DNA of 8,776 nucleotides from Clostridiaceae bacterium (GTDB taxonomy: Bacteria > Bacillota > Clostridia > Oscillospirales > Acutalibacteraceae): NCBI GenBank assembly GCA_016292455.1, contig JAEDIL010000076.1, positions 1 through 8,776 on the forward strand, given 5' to 3'. Positions within the stretch are counted from its first letter, which is position 1. Every line of letters begins with the position of its first letter. The notes below the pieces were generated by a model. The model ran no database searches. It worked only from the letters and a program-made list of their open reading frames with translations, and had not been told where the DNA came from. The translations under genes and the position numbers were made by a program. Positions 1-6,798 of this stretch are shown here, one piece after another.

Positions 1-88
1 CGAAAAATTTGACGAGGTTGAGGCTCAGAAAATTGCCGACGCTTTCATTAAAAACGCCGAAAAAGAAAAAACAGTGGAAACTGAATAA
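1..88 (+). CDS. 3' end of an unidentified plus-strand gene
   Basis: The frame starting at base 2 is open from the window edge to a TAA at 86-88 and gives the last 28 residues of a protein whose start lies outside. The tail is helical and highly charged (many Glu and Lys, ending KTVETE), typical of a soluble C-terminus, but too short to assign to a family. Frame 1 stops almost at once. Frame 3 is also open, to about base 130, but reads as an implausible Lys/Arg/Leu-rich string. A strong terminator at 213-250, with a T-rich tract on this strand, fits a plus-strand transcript ending here, convergent with the epimerase-like gene. Confidence 0.55.
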   Translation, partial: EKFDEVEAQKIADAFIKNAEKEKTVETE

Positions 89-93
89 ACCGC

Positions 94-109
94 ATGGCAG
101 ATTTGCCAT
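94..109 (+). other. Small hairpin just after the partial gene's stop
   Basis: ATGGCA (94-99) and TGCCAT (104-109) form a perfect 6-bp stem with a 4-base loop, starting 5 bases after the TAA. No T-run follows, so it is not an intrinsic terminator by itself; it may protect the 3' end of the transcript. The rest of 89-200 holds only weak inverted repeats and no gene that I can see. Confidence 0.3.
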
Positions 110-200
110 ACTGTCGGAGCTGTCGCATTAAGACGCAGAAAGCGTTTTCTTTGCCCCGAAGCTTTATAACGGTTCCGCGAACGGGTTAAAAAGCTGAAAG

Positions 201-262
201 AAAAAAATAAAACGGCTGTGACTTCGGAAAAACCTCCGTGGTCACAGCCGGATTTTATTTTT
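201..262. terminator. Bidirectional intrinsic terminator
   Basis: CGGCTGTGAC (213-222) pairs perfectly with GTCACAGCCG (241-250). An inner CGGA/TCCG stem (225-228 with 235-238) extends the hairpin to a 6-base loop. On the plus strand the stem is followed by a T-rich tract (253-262). On the minus strand it is followed directly by the complement of 201-212, which reads four T, one A, then seven T. It can therefore end transcripts from both sides: the plus-strand partial gene and the minus-strand epimerase-like gene, whose stop codon is only 10 bases away. Confidence 0.9.
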
Positions 263-1283
263 ATTCGCCTTTCATTTCAAGGAGCTTTACGGTGCCCTCA
301 TATGAAGCAACGGAAACTCTGACGGAATCAAAGATTGCGTCAACGATGTCGTCCTCGGTTGCGCCGAGCTCTTTTGAATAGACATTGTTGATGAACAGGT
401 CGATGTCCATAATTTCGGGAAGGTCAAAGAGATCCATGCCTGAATCAATGCCTCTCTTTTTGTAGTCGATGAGGTTTTTGATCATGCCGAACTTCATCAT
501 CCAGGGAGCAACACCGAGAATCTTTCTGTCCTTGCCCATTCCTCTTGCGTCATAAACGATTGAAAGGAACTCGTCCCACTTCATGTTGTACATGGCAATG
601 GGGAGTGCCTCAAAGCCTGCCTTTTTCCTTTCGGCAGCGCCGCAGATGACCTCGCCGACCTGACGGCAGGTAAGCATTGCGGTGCCTCCCTTCGGATACA
701 TGGTGAACGGCCACTTATCCATAAAGGCAATCTGCTCAATAAGAACGGTCCAGACGGGCTTTCTTCCCGGCTGAGTACCGAAAATGTACGGAAGTTCAAG
801 AACGGCGCAGCTGAAACTGTCATCGCAGGCAGCTTCACAGACTTCTTCCTGAATGAGTCTCGACTTGAAATACGGATTTCTTTCGGGAAGTCTCATATCC
901 GGTCGAAGCTTTGAAAGGTATGCAAAATAGGAGCCGAGAACAACAGCTCTCTTTACGCCCGCCTTTTTGCAAAGCGGGAAAATTCTTTCAAGCGGAGCAA
1001 TGTTGTACTTGTAGTAATAATCCATTACGGGAGCGGGAAATTCGACTCTTTCGTCAACGCCGGCGGCAAAGATGAAAACACCCTGACCTTTGAGCATTGA
1101 AAGAATCTCATCATCGGACTTCTTGTTGATGTCGCCGAAAACAATGTCCATTTCCTCGGGAATGGGTGCTCCTTCGGGAAGCGGCGGCAATGCCACAGAA
1201 GTAACCTTATGGCCGTGCTTGATGAGCTGAATTGCAGCCTCGCAGCCGAGAAGACCGGTTCCGCCAATCATAAATACGTTCAT
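261..1283 (-). CDS. Atypical NAD(P)-binding epimerase/dehydratase-like protein (extended SDR fold)
   Basis: A 340-residue protein of the NAD-dependent epimerase/dehydratase superfamily. The N-terminus reads MNVFMIGGTGLLG, the Rossmann-fold dinucleotide-binding motif (Gly 7/10/13). It is followed by an acidic residue after a later strand (FGD, 49-51), a GSYFAY segment (117-122) where the active-site Ser usually lies, and PYFKSR (137-142) where extended SDRs carry the YxxxK pair. Here the Lys is replaced by Arg142, so classical SDR chemistry is doubtful; it may be an atypical SDR, a reductase with altered chemistry or a binding protein. The substrate is unknown. There is no signal peptide. The start is secure: GGAGG at 1291-1295 lies 7 nt upstream. 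It is probably a single-gene transcript from the promoter at 1318-1347 to the terminator at 213-250, although the hydrolase transcript upstream may read in. Confidence 0.85.
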   Translation of the reverse strand: MNVFMIGGTGLLGCEAAIQLIKHGHKVTSVALPPLPEGAPIPEEMDIVFGDINKKSDDEILSMLKGQGVFIFAAGVDERVEFPAPVMDYYYKYNIAPLERIFPLCKKAGVKRAVVLGSYFAYLSKLRPDMRLPERNPYFKSRLIQEEVCEAACDDSFSCAVLELPYIFGTQPGRKPVWTVLIEQIAFMDKWPFTMYPKGGTAMLTCRQVGEVICGAAERKKAGFEALPIAMYNMKWDEFLSIVYDARGMGKDRKILGVAPWMMKFGMIKNLIDYKKRGIDSGMDLFDLPEIMDIDLFINNVYSKELGATEDDIVDAIFDSVRVSVASYEGTVKLLEMKGE

Positions 1284-1317
1284 TGATATTCCTCCGATAC
1301 ATTAAATATACGCTAAC

Positions 1318-1347
1318 ATTATAGCAGTATCTGCATTAAAATGTCAA
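1318..1347 (-). promoter_or_regulatory. Near-perfect sigma-A promoter for the epimerase-like gene
   Basis: On the minus strand TTGACA (1347-1342) is followed by an 18-base spacer and TATAAT (1323-1318), both perfect consensus hexamers. TGC immediately before the -10 makes an extended -10 (TGnTATAAT). The region upstream, about 1352-1385, is very AT-rich and could act as an UP element. The predicted start point near 1311 would leave a leader of about 28 nt containing only the Shine-Dalgarno site. No operator-like palindrome overlaps it, so strong constitutive expression is the simplest reading. Confidence 0.85.
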
Positions 1348-1397
1348 TGTCTGAAAAATCTTTAATATCTCGTTAATTATTTAAGAATTGACATCAC

Positions 1398-2345
1398 TCA
1401 ATTATTAGCACAATTCCGGCAAAAAGCCTCTTTCACAAACGAAAGAGCACGCTCAGCCGCCTTTTTGCCCGGACCGATGTGGCAGGCCAGCGCTCCGGCA
1501 TGAACGCCGTGAAGTCCGCCGCAAACAAAGTATTCGTTCTTTGCTCCGGCAGCGGTCAGCTCTTTGTGGAACGTTTCTGACTCAGGAAGCAGAAAATCCT
1601 TGTCGGAACCGATAATGAATGACGGCGGAAATTTTTCGTCTGCGTAATATGACGGAGCAAGCGTTTTGCGAAGCTCATCGGCGTTTTTCCGGAGTTCTTC
1701 AACGCTCGAACGGCAGAAAGAGCAGGTCATCGCTTTCAGTCCGGGGAATCCGGTGTCCATTGCACGAATGGGATCATATATTCCGCTGAGCAGAACGCAG
1801 GCGCCCACGTCAAAGCTGTTCTTATACCTGAAACTGATTTTCAGCAGTTCAAAAAGCTCTTTATGAACCGAAGCAGCGGCACACAGTGCGGCAAGGTGAG
1901 CGCCGGCAGACTCCCCCGCCAGAACAATGCGCGAAGTATCAATATTATAAAACTCCGCCATTTCAAGAACACATTCAATTCCTTTAAAAATCTGCCTTAT
2001 GTTTTCCGGATGAGCCGCGTCAACGCCGTAATCATAACCGATATTTGCACAGACAAAGCCGTTACTCGCCCAATAGCGGCAGTAATATTTACGCACCTTC
2101 CTCAGTCCCGAGGTCCAGCCGCCGCCGTGAATGTAAATGAAAAGCGGTCTGCTTTCGTTCTTCGGGTTGTCTGAAACAATGATGTCCAGCTTTGTTCTTT
2201 TTCCGCTTTCATCATAGACTATGTCCGTCTCCTCTGTCAGACCGGGATAGCTCTTATATAGCACCGGAATGAGGAACGGTTCAAGCATGTTCTGATATTC
2301 CGTCATAAACTTTGTTTTTCGCCTCCGGGCGTTTGTAATCTCCAT
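1398..2345 (-). CDS. Alpha/beta hydrolase, HSL/BD-FAE-like carboxylesterase
   Basis: A 315-residue esterase-type alpha/beta hydrolase with no signal peptide. Numbered from the start at 2345, it has the oxyanion-hole motif HGGGW (73-77) typical of the hormone-sensitive-lipase/acetyl-esterase group, the nucleophile elbow GESAG (Ser146), a probable acid Asp250 in GSDKDFLLPES, and His279 in GLHGVHA. The full catalytic triad is therefore present. The family hydrolyses short-chain or acetyl/aryl esters; the substrate is not evident. An upstream in-frame ATG at 2390 would add 15 residues, but it lies in the loop of a terminator hairpin and has no Shine-Dalgarno site. The ATG at 2345 has AGAGGAG 8 nt upstream. 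It lies just beyond the operon terminator, so it needs read-through or its own promoter, and none is clear. No terminator follows it. Confidence 0.88.
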   Translation of the reverse strand: MEITNARRRKTKFMTEYQNMLEPFLIPVLYKSYPGLTEETDIVYDESGKRTKLDIIVSDNPKNESRPLFIYIHGGGWTSGLRKVRKYYCRYWASNGFVCANIGYDYGVDAAHPENIRQIFKGIECVLEMAEFYNIDTSRIVLAGESAGAHLAALCAAASVHKELFELLKISFRYKNSFDVGACVLLSGIYDPIRAMDTGFPGLKAMTCSFCRSSVEELRKNADELRKTLAPSYYADEKFPPSFIIGSDKDFLLPESETFHKELTAAGAKNEYFVCGGLHGVHAGALACHIGPGKKAAERALSFVKEAFCRNCANN

Positions 2346-2353
2346 GTTTTCTT

Positions 2354-2360
2354 CTCCTCT
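2354..2360 (-). promoter_or_regulatory. Shine-Dalgarno site fixing the hydrolase start
   Basis: AGAGGAG on the minus strand (2360-2354) lies 8 nt before the ATG at 2345-2343. It decides in favour of this start over the in-frame ATG at 2390, which lacks any such site. Confidence 0.8.
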
Positions 2361-2365
2361 CTGAT

Positions 2366-2404
2366 AAAAAAGCGGCAAAACATTTGTCATTTCTGTTCTG
2401 CCGC
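2366..2404 (-). terminator. Intrinsic terminator at the end of the infB-to-zinc-ribbon operon
   Basis: On the minus strand GCGGCAGAACA pairs with TGTTTTGCCGC (one G-U pair) to give an 11-bp stem (2404-2394 with 2382-2372) and an 11-base loop. Six T follow directly (2371-2366). It begins 7 bases after the TAA of the zinc-ribbon gene and ends 5 bases before the hydrolase Shine-Dalgarno site. It should end most operon transcripts, with some read-through possible. Confidence 0.88.
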
Positions 2405-2411
2405 AAATTAT

Positions 2412-4235
2412 TTATAACTTACTTTCTCCGTCAGCTTCTTCAAACGGAAGAAGAACATTCTGGGCAATGCCCTGAGAATTGCAGAAGCTGAACAGAACGC
2501 CATCACTGTTTAAGCACCATGCCGAGGAGGTGATCAGCTGACCGATACCCTCGGTATCCTCGGGAATCACGAATTCTCCGGTTATTTCATCCGGCTCATG
2601 GTGCGCCTTGTAATAGATTTCATAAAGCTTTTGCTGAATTTCCTGATGCTCACTGCCGAGAACATCCGACTTTTTGAGCAGTTCACAGCTTTCAACAACA
2701 AGCGTGTAGCCGTCAAACGTTGTCACCGGAAAAACAGGGGTTTCTTCGCTTTCAACGGAAACGTTTCCGTATTCATAAGCCGAAGTTGTCGGCTCCTCTG
2801 CTTTTGGAGCAGGTACATATTCGTTGGTTTCTTCAAGCAATGAAATATATCCTTTTTCATTATAGGTAACTTCGGTATGAGTGTATGTGAAGAGCGGAAG
2901 CTCTTCTTTTGAACCGCCGTTTTTCTTGAATCTGCTGTAAAGCTTGTCTGCCTTTCCGGCGTTATCCTTGTATTTCAGAAGCTTGTCTGCGTAGAGAGCG
3001 TTAAGCGTTGTTGCCGCCGCCTTTGCGCTTTCGTTGTCATCTGTTCCCGTAAAATACGGATATTCAAGAATATAGTCTGCAAAATGAACACCGCTGCTTG
3101 TTTTCGCCTCAAAGACTTCTTTCTTCATTTCATAGGTAAGCCCGCCGTTTTCCTCACTCTGAATTCTTGTTCCGTCGGCTCCGAAGAGCTCCTTTGCGGA
3201 AAGTTCAAGAAGACAAAAGCTGCTCTTTTCCTCCTGCTTTGAAAGCGAAACAATGCAATAGACGGTCTGCGTTTCTCCGTCTGACGTAGTCAAAGTGCAT
3301 TGAACATAGTAGTTTCCGTCTTCGGTGCGCTTCGAAGAGTCAACCTTGACGTCACACTTTTTGTCGGAGGTCTCTTCCCCCGCAGCCGGTGCAAAATAAT
3401 AAAAGCCGTCATAATAATAGAACTTCTCTGTATTTGAGTAATCGGGAACTTCAATTCCGAGACTTTTACAGATATTCTGAACATTTTCTTTCGGTGCTTT
3501 GCAATAAAGGTAGCTTCCGTCCTCCTGCGAAAAACGCTTTGCAGGGTCAGCTTCCTCGGTAATAACCCTTTCAGGCTCAAAAAACGCCGCATAAAGACCG
3601 CTGCCTTTTTCCGGCTTCATTAGTTCAAGAAGATCGGTCTGAGAGGTTTTTCCGCTGTTATAGCCCGTTGAAGCAAGCGCAGAGAAAAAAACCGCATAAT
3701 CTTCAAAAGAGCTGCGTTCGTCCTGAGTAAATCCGGAGAGCGCAACGGTTTTCACCTGACCGGAAGACGCCTTGAAGATGTCTGTTGTCTTCCCGACATA
3801 GGTAAGAGCCGCCATCGTCACAGCACAAAGAACAGTCAGAGCAACAACTGCTCCCCTCGCCCGCTTTTCTTTCTTTTCGCGGATAGGGTCGGGATTTTCT
3901 TTCGGGCAAACGGGAGTCTTTTCTTCCTTTTCTTCTGCTTCTTCGGCTTCCTCAGGCTCTTCCTCGGGCAAAGGCTCGCCTTCCTCATGCGGCTCTGTTT
4001 CTTCCGCTTCTTCGGAAAGTCCGGCTTCTTCGGGTTCAAAGTCCGGTTCGTCTGCCGCAGTATCCGCCGGCACTTCTGAGGGTTCATCTTTCCTCTCCGG
4101 CAGCGAAGAAAATACATCTTCAATTTTTTCTTCGGGTATGTTCACTTTGAATCTCTTTTTTGAAATATCAACTTTACAAAAGGGGCAAATTGTCACATCG
4201 TCCGGCACTTGCGAAAAGCAGTTTGGGCAAAACAT
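2412..4235 (-). CDS. Single-pass membrane protein: zinc ribbon, acidic linker, RsiV/DUF3298-like outer domain
   Basis: A 607-residue protein of unknown function. Residues 1-25 form a zinc ribbon with two CxxC pairs (Cys3/6 and Cys17/20). Residues 33-110 are a Glu/Pro-rich, probably disordered linker. A basic stretch REKKEKRAR (119-127) precedes one transmembrane helix at about 128-147, so by the positive-inside rule the ribbon is cytoplasmic and about 455 residues are outside. The last third (about 385-600) resembles the DUF3298 domain of the anti-sigma factor RsiV: a YILEYPYFTG start, TYNEKGYISLLEE strands, an FDGYTL segment, and an AWCLNSDGVLFSFCNSQGIA block near the end. This match is by eye and moderate. 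Nine Cys lie in the outer part. The start has AGGAG 8 nt upstream, overlapping the stop region of the HAD gene 14 nt away, so the two are probably co-translated. It is the last gene before the operon terminator. Confidence 0.75.
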   Translation of the reverse strand: MFCPNCFSQVPDDVTICPFCKVDISKKRFKVNIPEEKIEDVFSSLPERKDEPSEVPADTAADEPDFEPEEAGLSEEAEETEPHEEGEPLPEEEPEEAEEAEEKEEKTPVCPKENPDPIREKKEKRARGAVVALTVLCAVTMAALTYVGKTTDIFKASSGQVKTVALSGFTQDERSSFEDYAVFFSALASTGYNSGKTSQTDLLELMKPEKGSGLYAAFFEPERVITEEADPAKRFSQEDGSYLYCKAPKENVQNICKSLGIEVPDYSNTEKFYYYDGFYYFAPAAGEETSDKKCDVKVDSSKRTEDGNYYVQCTLTTSDGETQTVYCIVSLSKQEEKSSFCLLELSAKELFGADGTRIQSEENGGLTYEMKKEVFEAKTSSGVHFADYILEYPYFTGTDDNESAKAAATTLNALYADKLLKYKDNAGKADKLYSRFKKNGGSKEELPLFTYTHTEVTYNEKGYISLLEETNEYVPAPKAEEPTTSAYEYGNVSVESEETPVFPVTTFDGYTLVVESCELLKKSDVLGSEHQEIQQKLYEIYYKAHHEPDEITGEFVIPEDTEGIGQLITSSAWCLNSDGVLFSFCNSQGIAQNVLLPFEEADGESKL

Positions 4236-4249
4236 TTTTCCCTCTCCTT

Positions 4250-4930
4250 TCAGATATAATTCAAAACGTCTCTGATGTCTTCAATTTCTGCAAAGACTCC
4301 TTTTTTTCCGAGTCCTTTGCCTTTAAAATCTCCGTAATTCATTCTGATAGCGTTCATTCCCGCGCCGAGTGCGCCCTCAATATCATTGACCGGGTGGTCG
4401 CCGACAAAAAGGCATTCACTGTTTTTGACGCCGGCGCGCCTTGCCGCTTCGTCAAAAATACGTCTGTCCGGCTTATAGATTCCAATATCGCCGGAGACGA
4501 CAACAACGTCAAAAAGCGAGCGTATTTTTGCGGTATCAAGCTTCATATTCTGAAGCGAGGAAACACCGTTTGTCACTGCGCCGAGAATGTAGCCGCGTTT
4601 CTTGACCGTCCTGAGCACATCAACAGCCCCGGGGAGCATATCAACATGCTTTCCGTAATCATAGTTGAAGGAATCAAAAAGCTCCTGAAGCGGCGGATGG
4701 TTTTCCCATTTCCAGAGAGCGATAAGCTCGGGAAAATAGACCTCCCTTTCCTTATAGCCTCCGTCAACATATTCCTCCATCTGAAAGAGCTTTTCTTCTC
4801 TTTCCTCTGCTGAAACCGAGGGAAAGTATTTGTCGAGAAATCCCTCACAGTATATTCTGTATGCGCCTTTTCTGCTTTGAAGCGTATCGTCAAAATCAAA
4901 AAAGACCGCTTTAATATCAAGTTTATTCAT
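4250..4930 (-). CDS. HAD-superfamily hydrolase (subfamily IA, YjjG-like phosphatase)
   Basis: A 226-residue soluble phosphatase with all four HAD motifs: DFDDT (nucleophile Asp12, acid/base Asp14), VTNG (Thr120), KP (Lys153) and GDHPVND (177-183). The insert between motifs I and II (about 18-100) is the helical C1 cap of subfamily IA, whose members dephosphorylate small metabolites such as nucleotides, sugar phosphates and flavin-related phosphates. The ATG at 4930 overlaps the TAA of ribF by 8 nt (ATGAATAA) and has GGAGAAGGAA upstream, giving translational coupling. An in-frame ATG at 4963 would add 11 residues unlike family N-termini, so I prefer 4930. Co-translation with RibF suggests, but does not prove, a flavin-linked substrate such as FMN or a phosphorylated riboflavin precursor. 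Confidence 0.9.
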   Translation of the reverse strand: MNKLDIKAVFFDFDDTLQSRKGAYRIYCEGFLDKYFPSVSAEEREEKLFQMEEYVDGGYKEREVYFPELIALWKWENHPPLQELFDSFNYDYGKHVDMLPGAVDVLRTVKKRGYILGAVTNGVSSLQNMKLDTAKIRSLFDVVVVSGDIGIYKPDRRIFDEAARRAGVKNSECLFVGDHPVNDIEGALGAGMNAIRMNYGDFKGKGLGKKGVFAEIEDIRDVLNYI

Positions 4931-5843
4931 TGGTTTCAAGTTCCTTCTCCCTGTATATCTCAACCGCTCTTTCTCCGTCGCGCTTTATGGCGGCCGAAAG
5001 AGCAGCAAGGCTTTCAAATTTCTTTTCATCGCGCAGAAAATCAAGGAGCCGCACTTCAACACGCTGACCGTAAAGGTCACCGGAAAAGCCGAAAATGCAA
5101 GTCTCGCTCCGGAAGCTTTCGCCGTCAACGGTCGGACGGACGCCGATATTGGTAACCGCCGGGTGCCACGCGCCCGAAGCAAAGGCTTCTGCCGCATAAA
5201 CGCCGCGGCGCAGGCGCACAAAGCTTTCCGGAAAGAACTGATTGATTGTCGGAAAACCGAGCAGCCTTCCGCGGCGGTCGCCGCTGACAACCTCAAAGCA
5301 ATAGGAAAACCTGCGTCCGAGCATCGCGTTTGCCCTACGAATATCTCCGTTTTCAAGCATCGCGCGTATTCTCGTTGAGCTGATTGCCTCGCCCTCAAAG
5401 CACTGCTGAGGAGCGACAAAAAGCTCAACCGAAAGTTTTTCACATTCCTCTCTGAGCAAATCGGTGTTGCCAAGCGCGCCTTTTCCGAAGCGGTAGTTGT
5501 AGCCGCATGAAATTGCACGGACACCGAGCTCATTGCAAATCTTCATCAGAAAATCTCTTGCCGTCATGTTGTGAAGCTCTGAAAACGAAGCGGTAACAAG
5601 CGAAAGCCCCATTTTGTGAAGAAGCTTTTGCTTTTCTTCCTCCGTCACCAATTCAGGCGGCGCTTTTTTGCAAATGAGCTTTTTCGGGTGCTCATCAAAA
5701 ATGAGCGCAATCGGAACAAGGCCCCGCTTTTCTCCCTCGGAAACAGCCTTTTCCAGAACAGCTCTGTGTCCGAGGTGCAAACCGTCAAAGGTGCCGAGGG
5801 CAACAATACAGCCGCCGGAAATCTCCTTTTCAATACTGAACAA
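4923..5843 (-). CDS. ribF: Bifunctional riboflavin kinase / FAD synthetase RibF
   Basis: 306 residues, the usual size. It phosphorylates riboflavin to FMN and adenylylates FMN to FAD in the cytoplasm. The N-terminal FAD-synthetase half has GTFDGLHLGH (17-26), GYNYRFGKG (114-122) and ISSTRIR (154-160). The C-terminal kinase half has GDRRGRLLGFPTIN (188-201, ATP/Mg binding), TNIGVRPT (231-238), the probable catalytic Glu247, and DLYG (256-259). The start is TTG at 5843-5841: no ATG or GTG is available in frame near the N-terminus, and GGGGG at 5851-5855 sits 7 nt upstream. The gap from truB is 52 nt, too short for an FMN riboswitch, so expression follows the translation operon rather than flavin sensing. 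It overlaps the HAD gene downstream. Confidence 0.96.
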   Translation of the reverse strand: MFSIEKEISGGCIVALGTFDGLHLGHRAVLEKAVSEGEKRGLVPIALIFDEHPKKLICKKAPPELVTEEEKQKLLHKMGLSLVTASFSELHNMTARDFLMKICNELGVRAISCGYNYRFGKGALGNTDLLREECEKLSVELFVAPQQCFEGEAISSTRIRAMLENGDIRRANAMLGRRFSYCFEVVSGDRRGRLLGFPTINQFFPESFVRLRRGVYAAEAFASGAWHPAVTNIGVRPTVDGESFRSETCIFGFSGDLYGQRVEVRLLDFLRDEKKFESLAALSAAIKRDGERAVEIYREKELETNE

Positions 5844-5850
5844 GACGTAA

Positions 5851-5855
5851 CCCCC
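5851..5855 (-). promoter_or_regulatory. G-rich Shine-Dalgarno site for the TTG start of ribF
   Basis: GGGGG on the minus strand, 7 nt before the TTG at 5843. It can pair with the CCUCC of 16S rRNA using one G-U pair. It is the only support for this non-AUG start and is weaker than the AGGAG sites of the neighbours, so ribF may be translated modestly. Confidence 0.6.
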
Positions 5856-5895
5856 AAACTGCGTTGAAGCAAGAAATAACCGGTAATTATAAACG

Positions 5896-6792
5896 CTATG
5901 AGTTTTTACTCATGATTTTGCGCGGAGCGAGAATTCCCTTTTCCTCGTCTGCAAGTCCCACTCCGAGAAACTCTCCCTGTGGGGAGAGCACGCAGTACAG
6001 CCTGCCGGGGCAAAGCTTTCTGAGTCGTTCGAGCGAAAGCCCGCCGCCGTTTGAAAAACGCTTCGCCTGCTTTTCGGTAACCGGCAGATGTTCAAACGGA
6101 AGAAAATCTTCAACCGGCGTAACCGCCTCACTGAGTCTGCCGCTTTCCCTGAGCTTTTCAAGCTGAGAAAGAGTTCTGCATTTTTCAATCGGAACGCCGT
6201 TTGCTCTCGTCCTCCTCAGCGCAGTCATCACCGCGCCGCAGGAGAGCGCTTCTCCGATGTCGGAAATCAGCGAGCGTATATATGTGCCCGCGGAACAATC
6301 GGCGCAAAGCTCGCCTGAAAAGCTGCTCTCGTCATAGGAAAGAAGCGTCAGCTCAGAAATAGTTATCTTCCTTTTTTCGCGCTCAACACTTTCACCGCGC
6401 CTTGCAAGCTCATAAAGGCGCACTCCGTCCTTTTTCAGCGCGGAGTACATGGGCGGAAGCTGTTGCGTTTCGCCGACAAAGCCGCGAAGAACCTTTTCCA
6501 CCTCTGCCTTTGACACATTAACCTTGCTTTTTGAAAGCACAGAGCCTGAAATATCAAGCGTATCAGTCCGGGTGCCGAGCAGGAAATCTGCCTTATATGC
6601 CTTGTCCTTATCCGGCAGAAGCTCTATGAACCTTGTTGCGCCGGAAAGAGCAATAACCATCACTCCGGTAGCCATCGGGTCAAGCGTTCCGGTATGCCCC
6701 GACTTTTTCTCCCCGAAAATCCGTCTGACCTTTGCGGCAAGAACAAACGAGGAAATGCCTTCGGGCTTATCAACAAAAACAAATCCGTCCAC
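5896..6792 (-). CDS. truB: tRNA pseudouridine(55) synthase TruB
   Basis: 298 residues, normal length. TruB isomerises U55 in the T-loop of tRNAs. Family motifs are all present: KPEGISS (9-15), SGHTGTLDPMATG (31-43) with catalytic Asp38, GTRTDTLDISG (73-83), PPMYSALKKDGVRLYELARRG (113-133), and SAGTYIRSLISDIG (167-180). A C-terminal PUA-like region (about 235-295) binds tRNA. The start is GTG at 6792-6790, with GAGGAG 6 nt upstream overlapping the stop codon of nrnA. The frame is open further upstream, but that extension lies inside nrnA and does not resemble TruB, so I reject it. The gene ends with TAG at 5898-5896, and the last codons form a 6-bp hairpin without a T-run. Confidence 0.97.
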   Translation of the reverse strand: MDGFVFVDKPEGISSFVLAAKVRRIFGEKKSGHTGTLDPMATGVMVIALSGATRFIELLPDKDKAYKADFLLGTRTDTLDISGSVLSKSKVNVSKAEVEKVLRGFVGETQQLPPMYSALKKDGVRLYELARRGESVEREKRKITISELTLLSYDESSFSGELCADCSAGTYIRSLISDIGEALSCGAVMTALRRTRANGVPIEKCRTLSQLEKLRESGRLSEAVTPVEDFLPFEHLPVTEKQAKRFSNGGGLSLERLRKLCPGRLYCVLSPQGEFLGVGLADEEKGILAPRKIMSKNS

Positions 6793-6798
6793 GCTTTT

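Noticed and set aside
3..131. Alternative open frame at the left edge
   Set aside because: Reads as an unlikely basic, low-quality peptide; the frame ending at 88 looks more like a protein tail.
2407..2434. Possible promoter for the hydrolase (CTGACG, 16 bases, AATAAT on the minus strand)
   Set aside because: Both hexamers are imperfect, and the start point would fall inside the terminator hairpin. Too weak to list as a feature.
3900..4090. Repetitive CTTCTTC-like stretch
   Set aside because: It is low-complexity coding sequence for the Glu-rich linker of the zinc-ribbon protein, not a repeat array or CRISPR.
4160..4813. Long plus-strand open frame of 217 codons
   Set aside because: It lies antisense across the well-supported HAD gene and the start of the zinc-ribbon gene, has no recognisable motif, and is best explained as a shadow frame.
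5886..5891. TATAAT on the minus strand upstream of ribF
   Set aside because: No acceptable -35 at 16-19 bases upstream. Probably chance in an AT-rich spacer.
5844..5895. FMN riboswitch ahead of ribF
   Set aside because: The 52-nt spacer is too short for the RFN element and shows none of its conserved helices.
5898..5913. Hairpin ATGAGT/ACTCAT at the end of truB
   Set aside because: AT-rich 6-bp stem within coding sequence and without a T-run, so unlikely to be a terminator.
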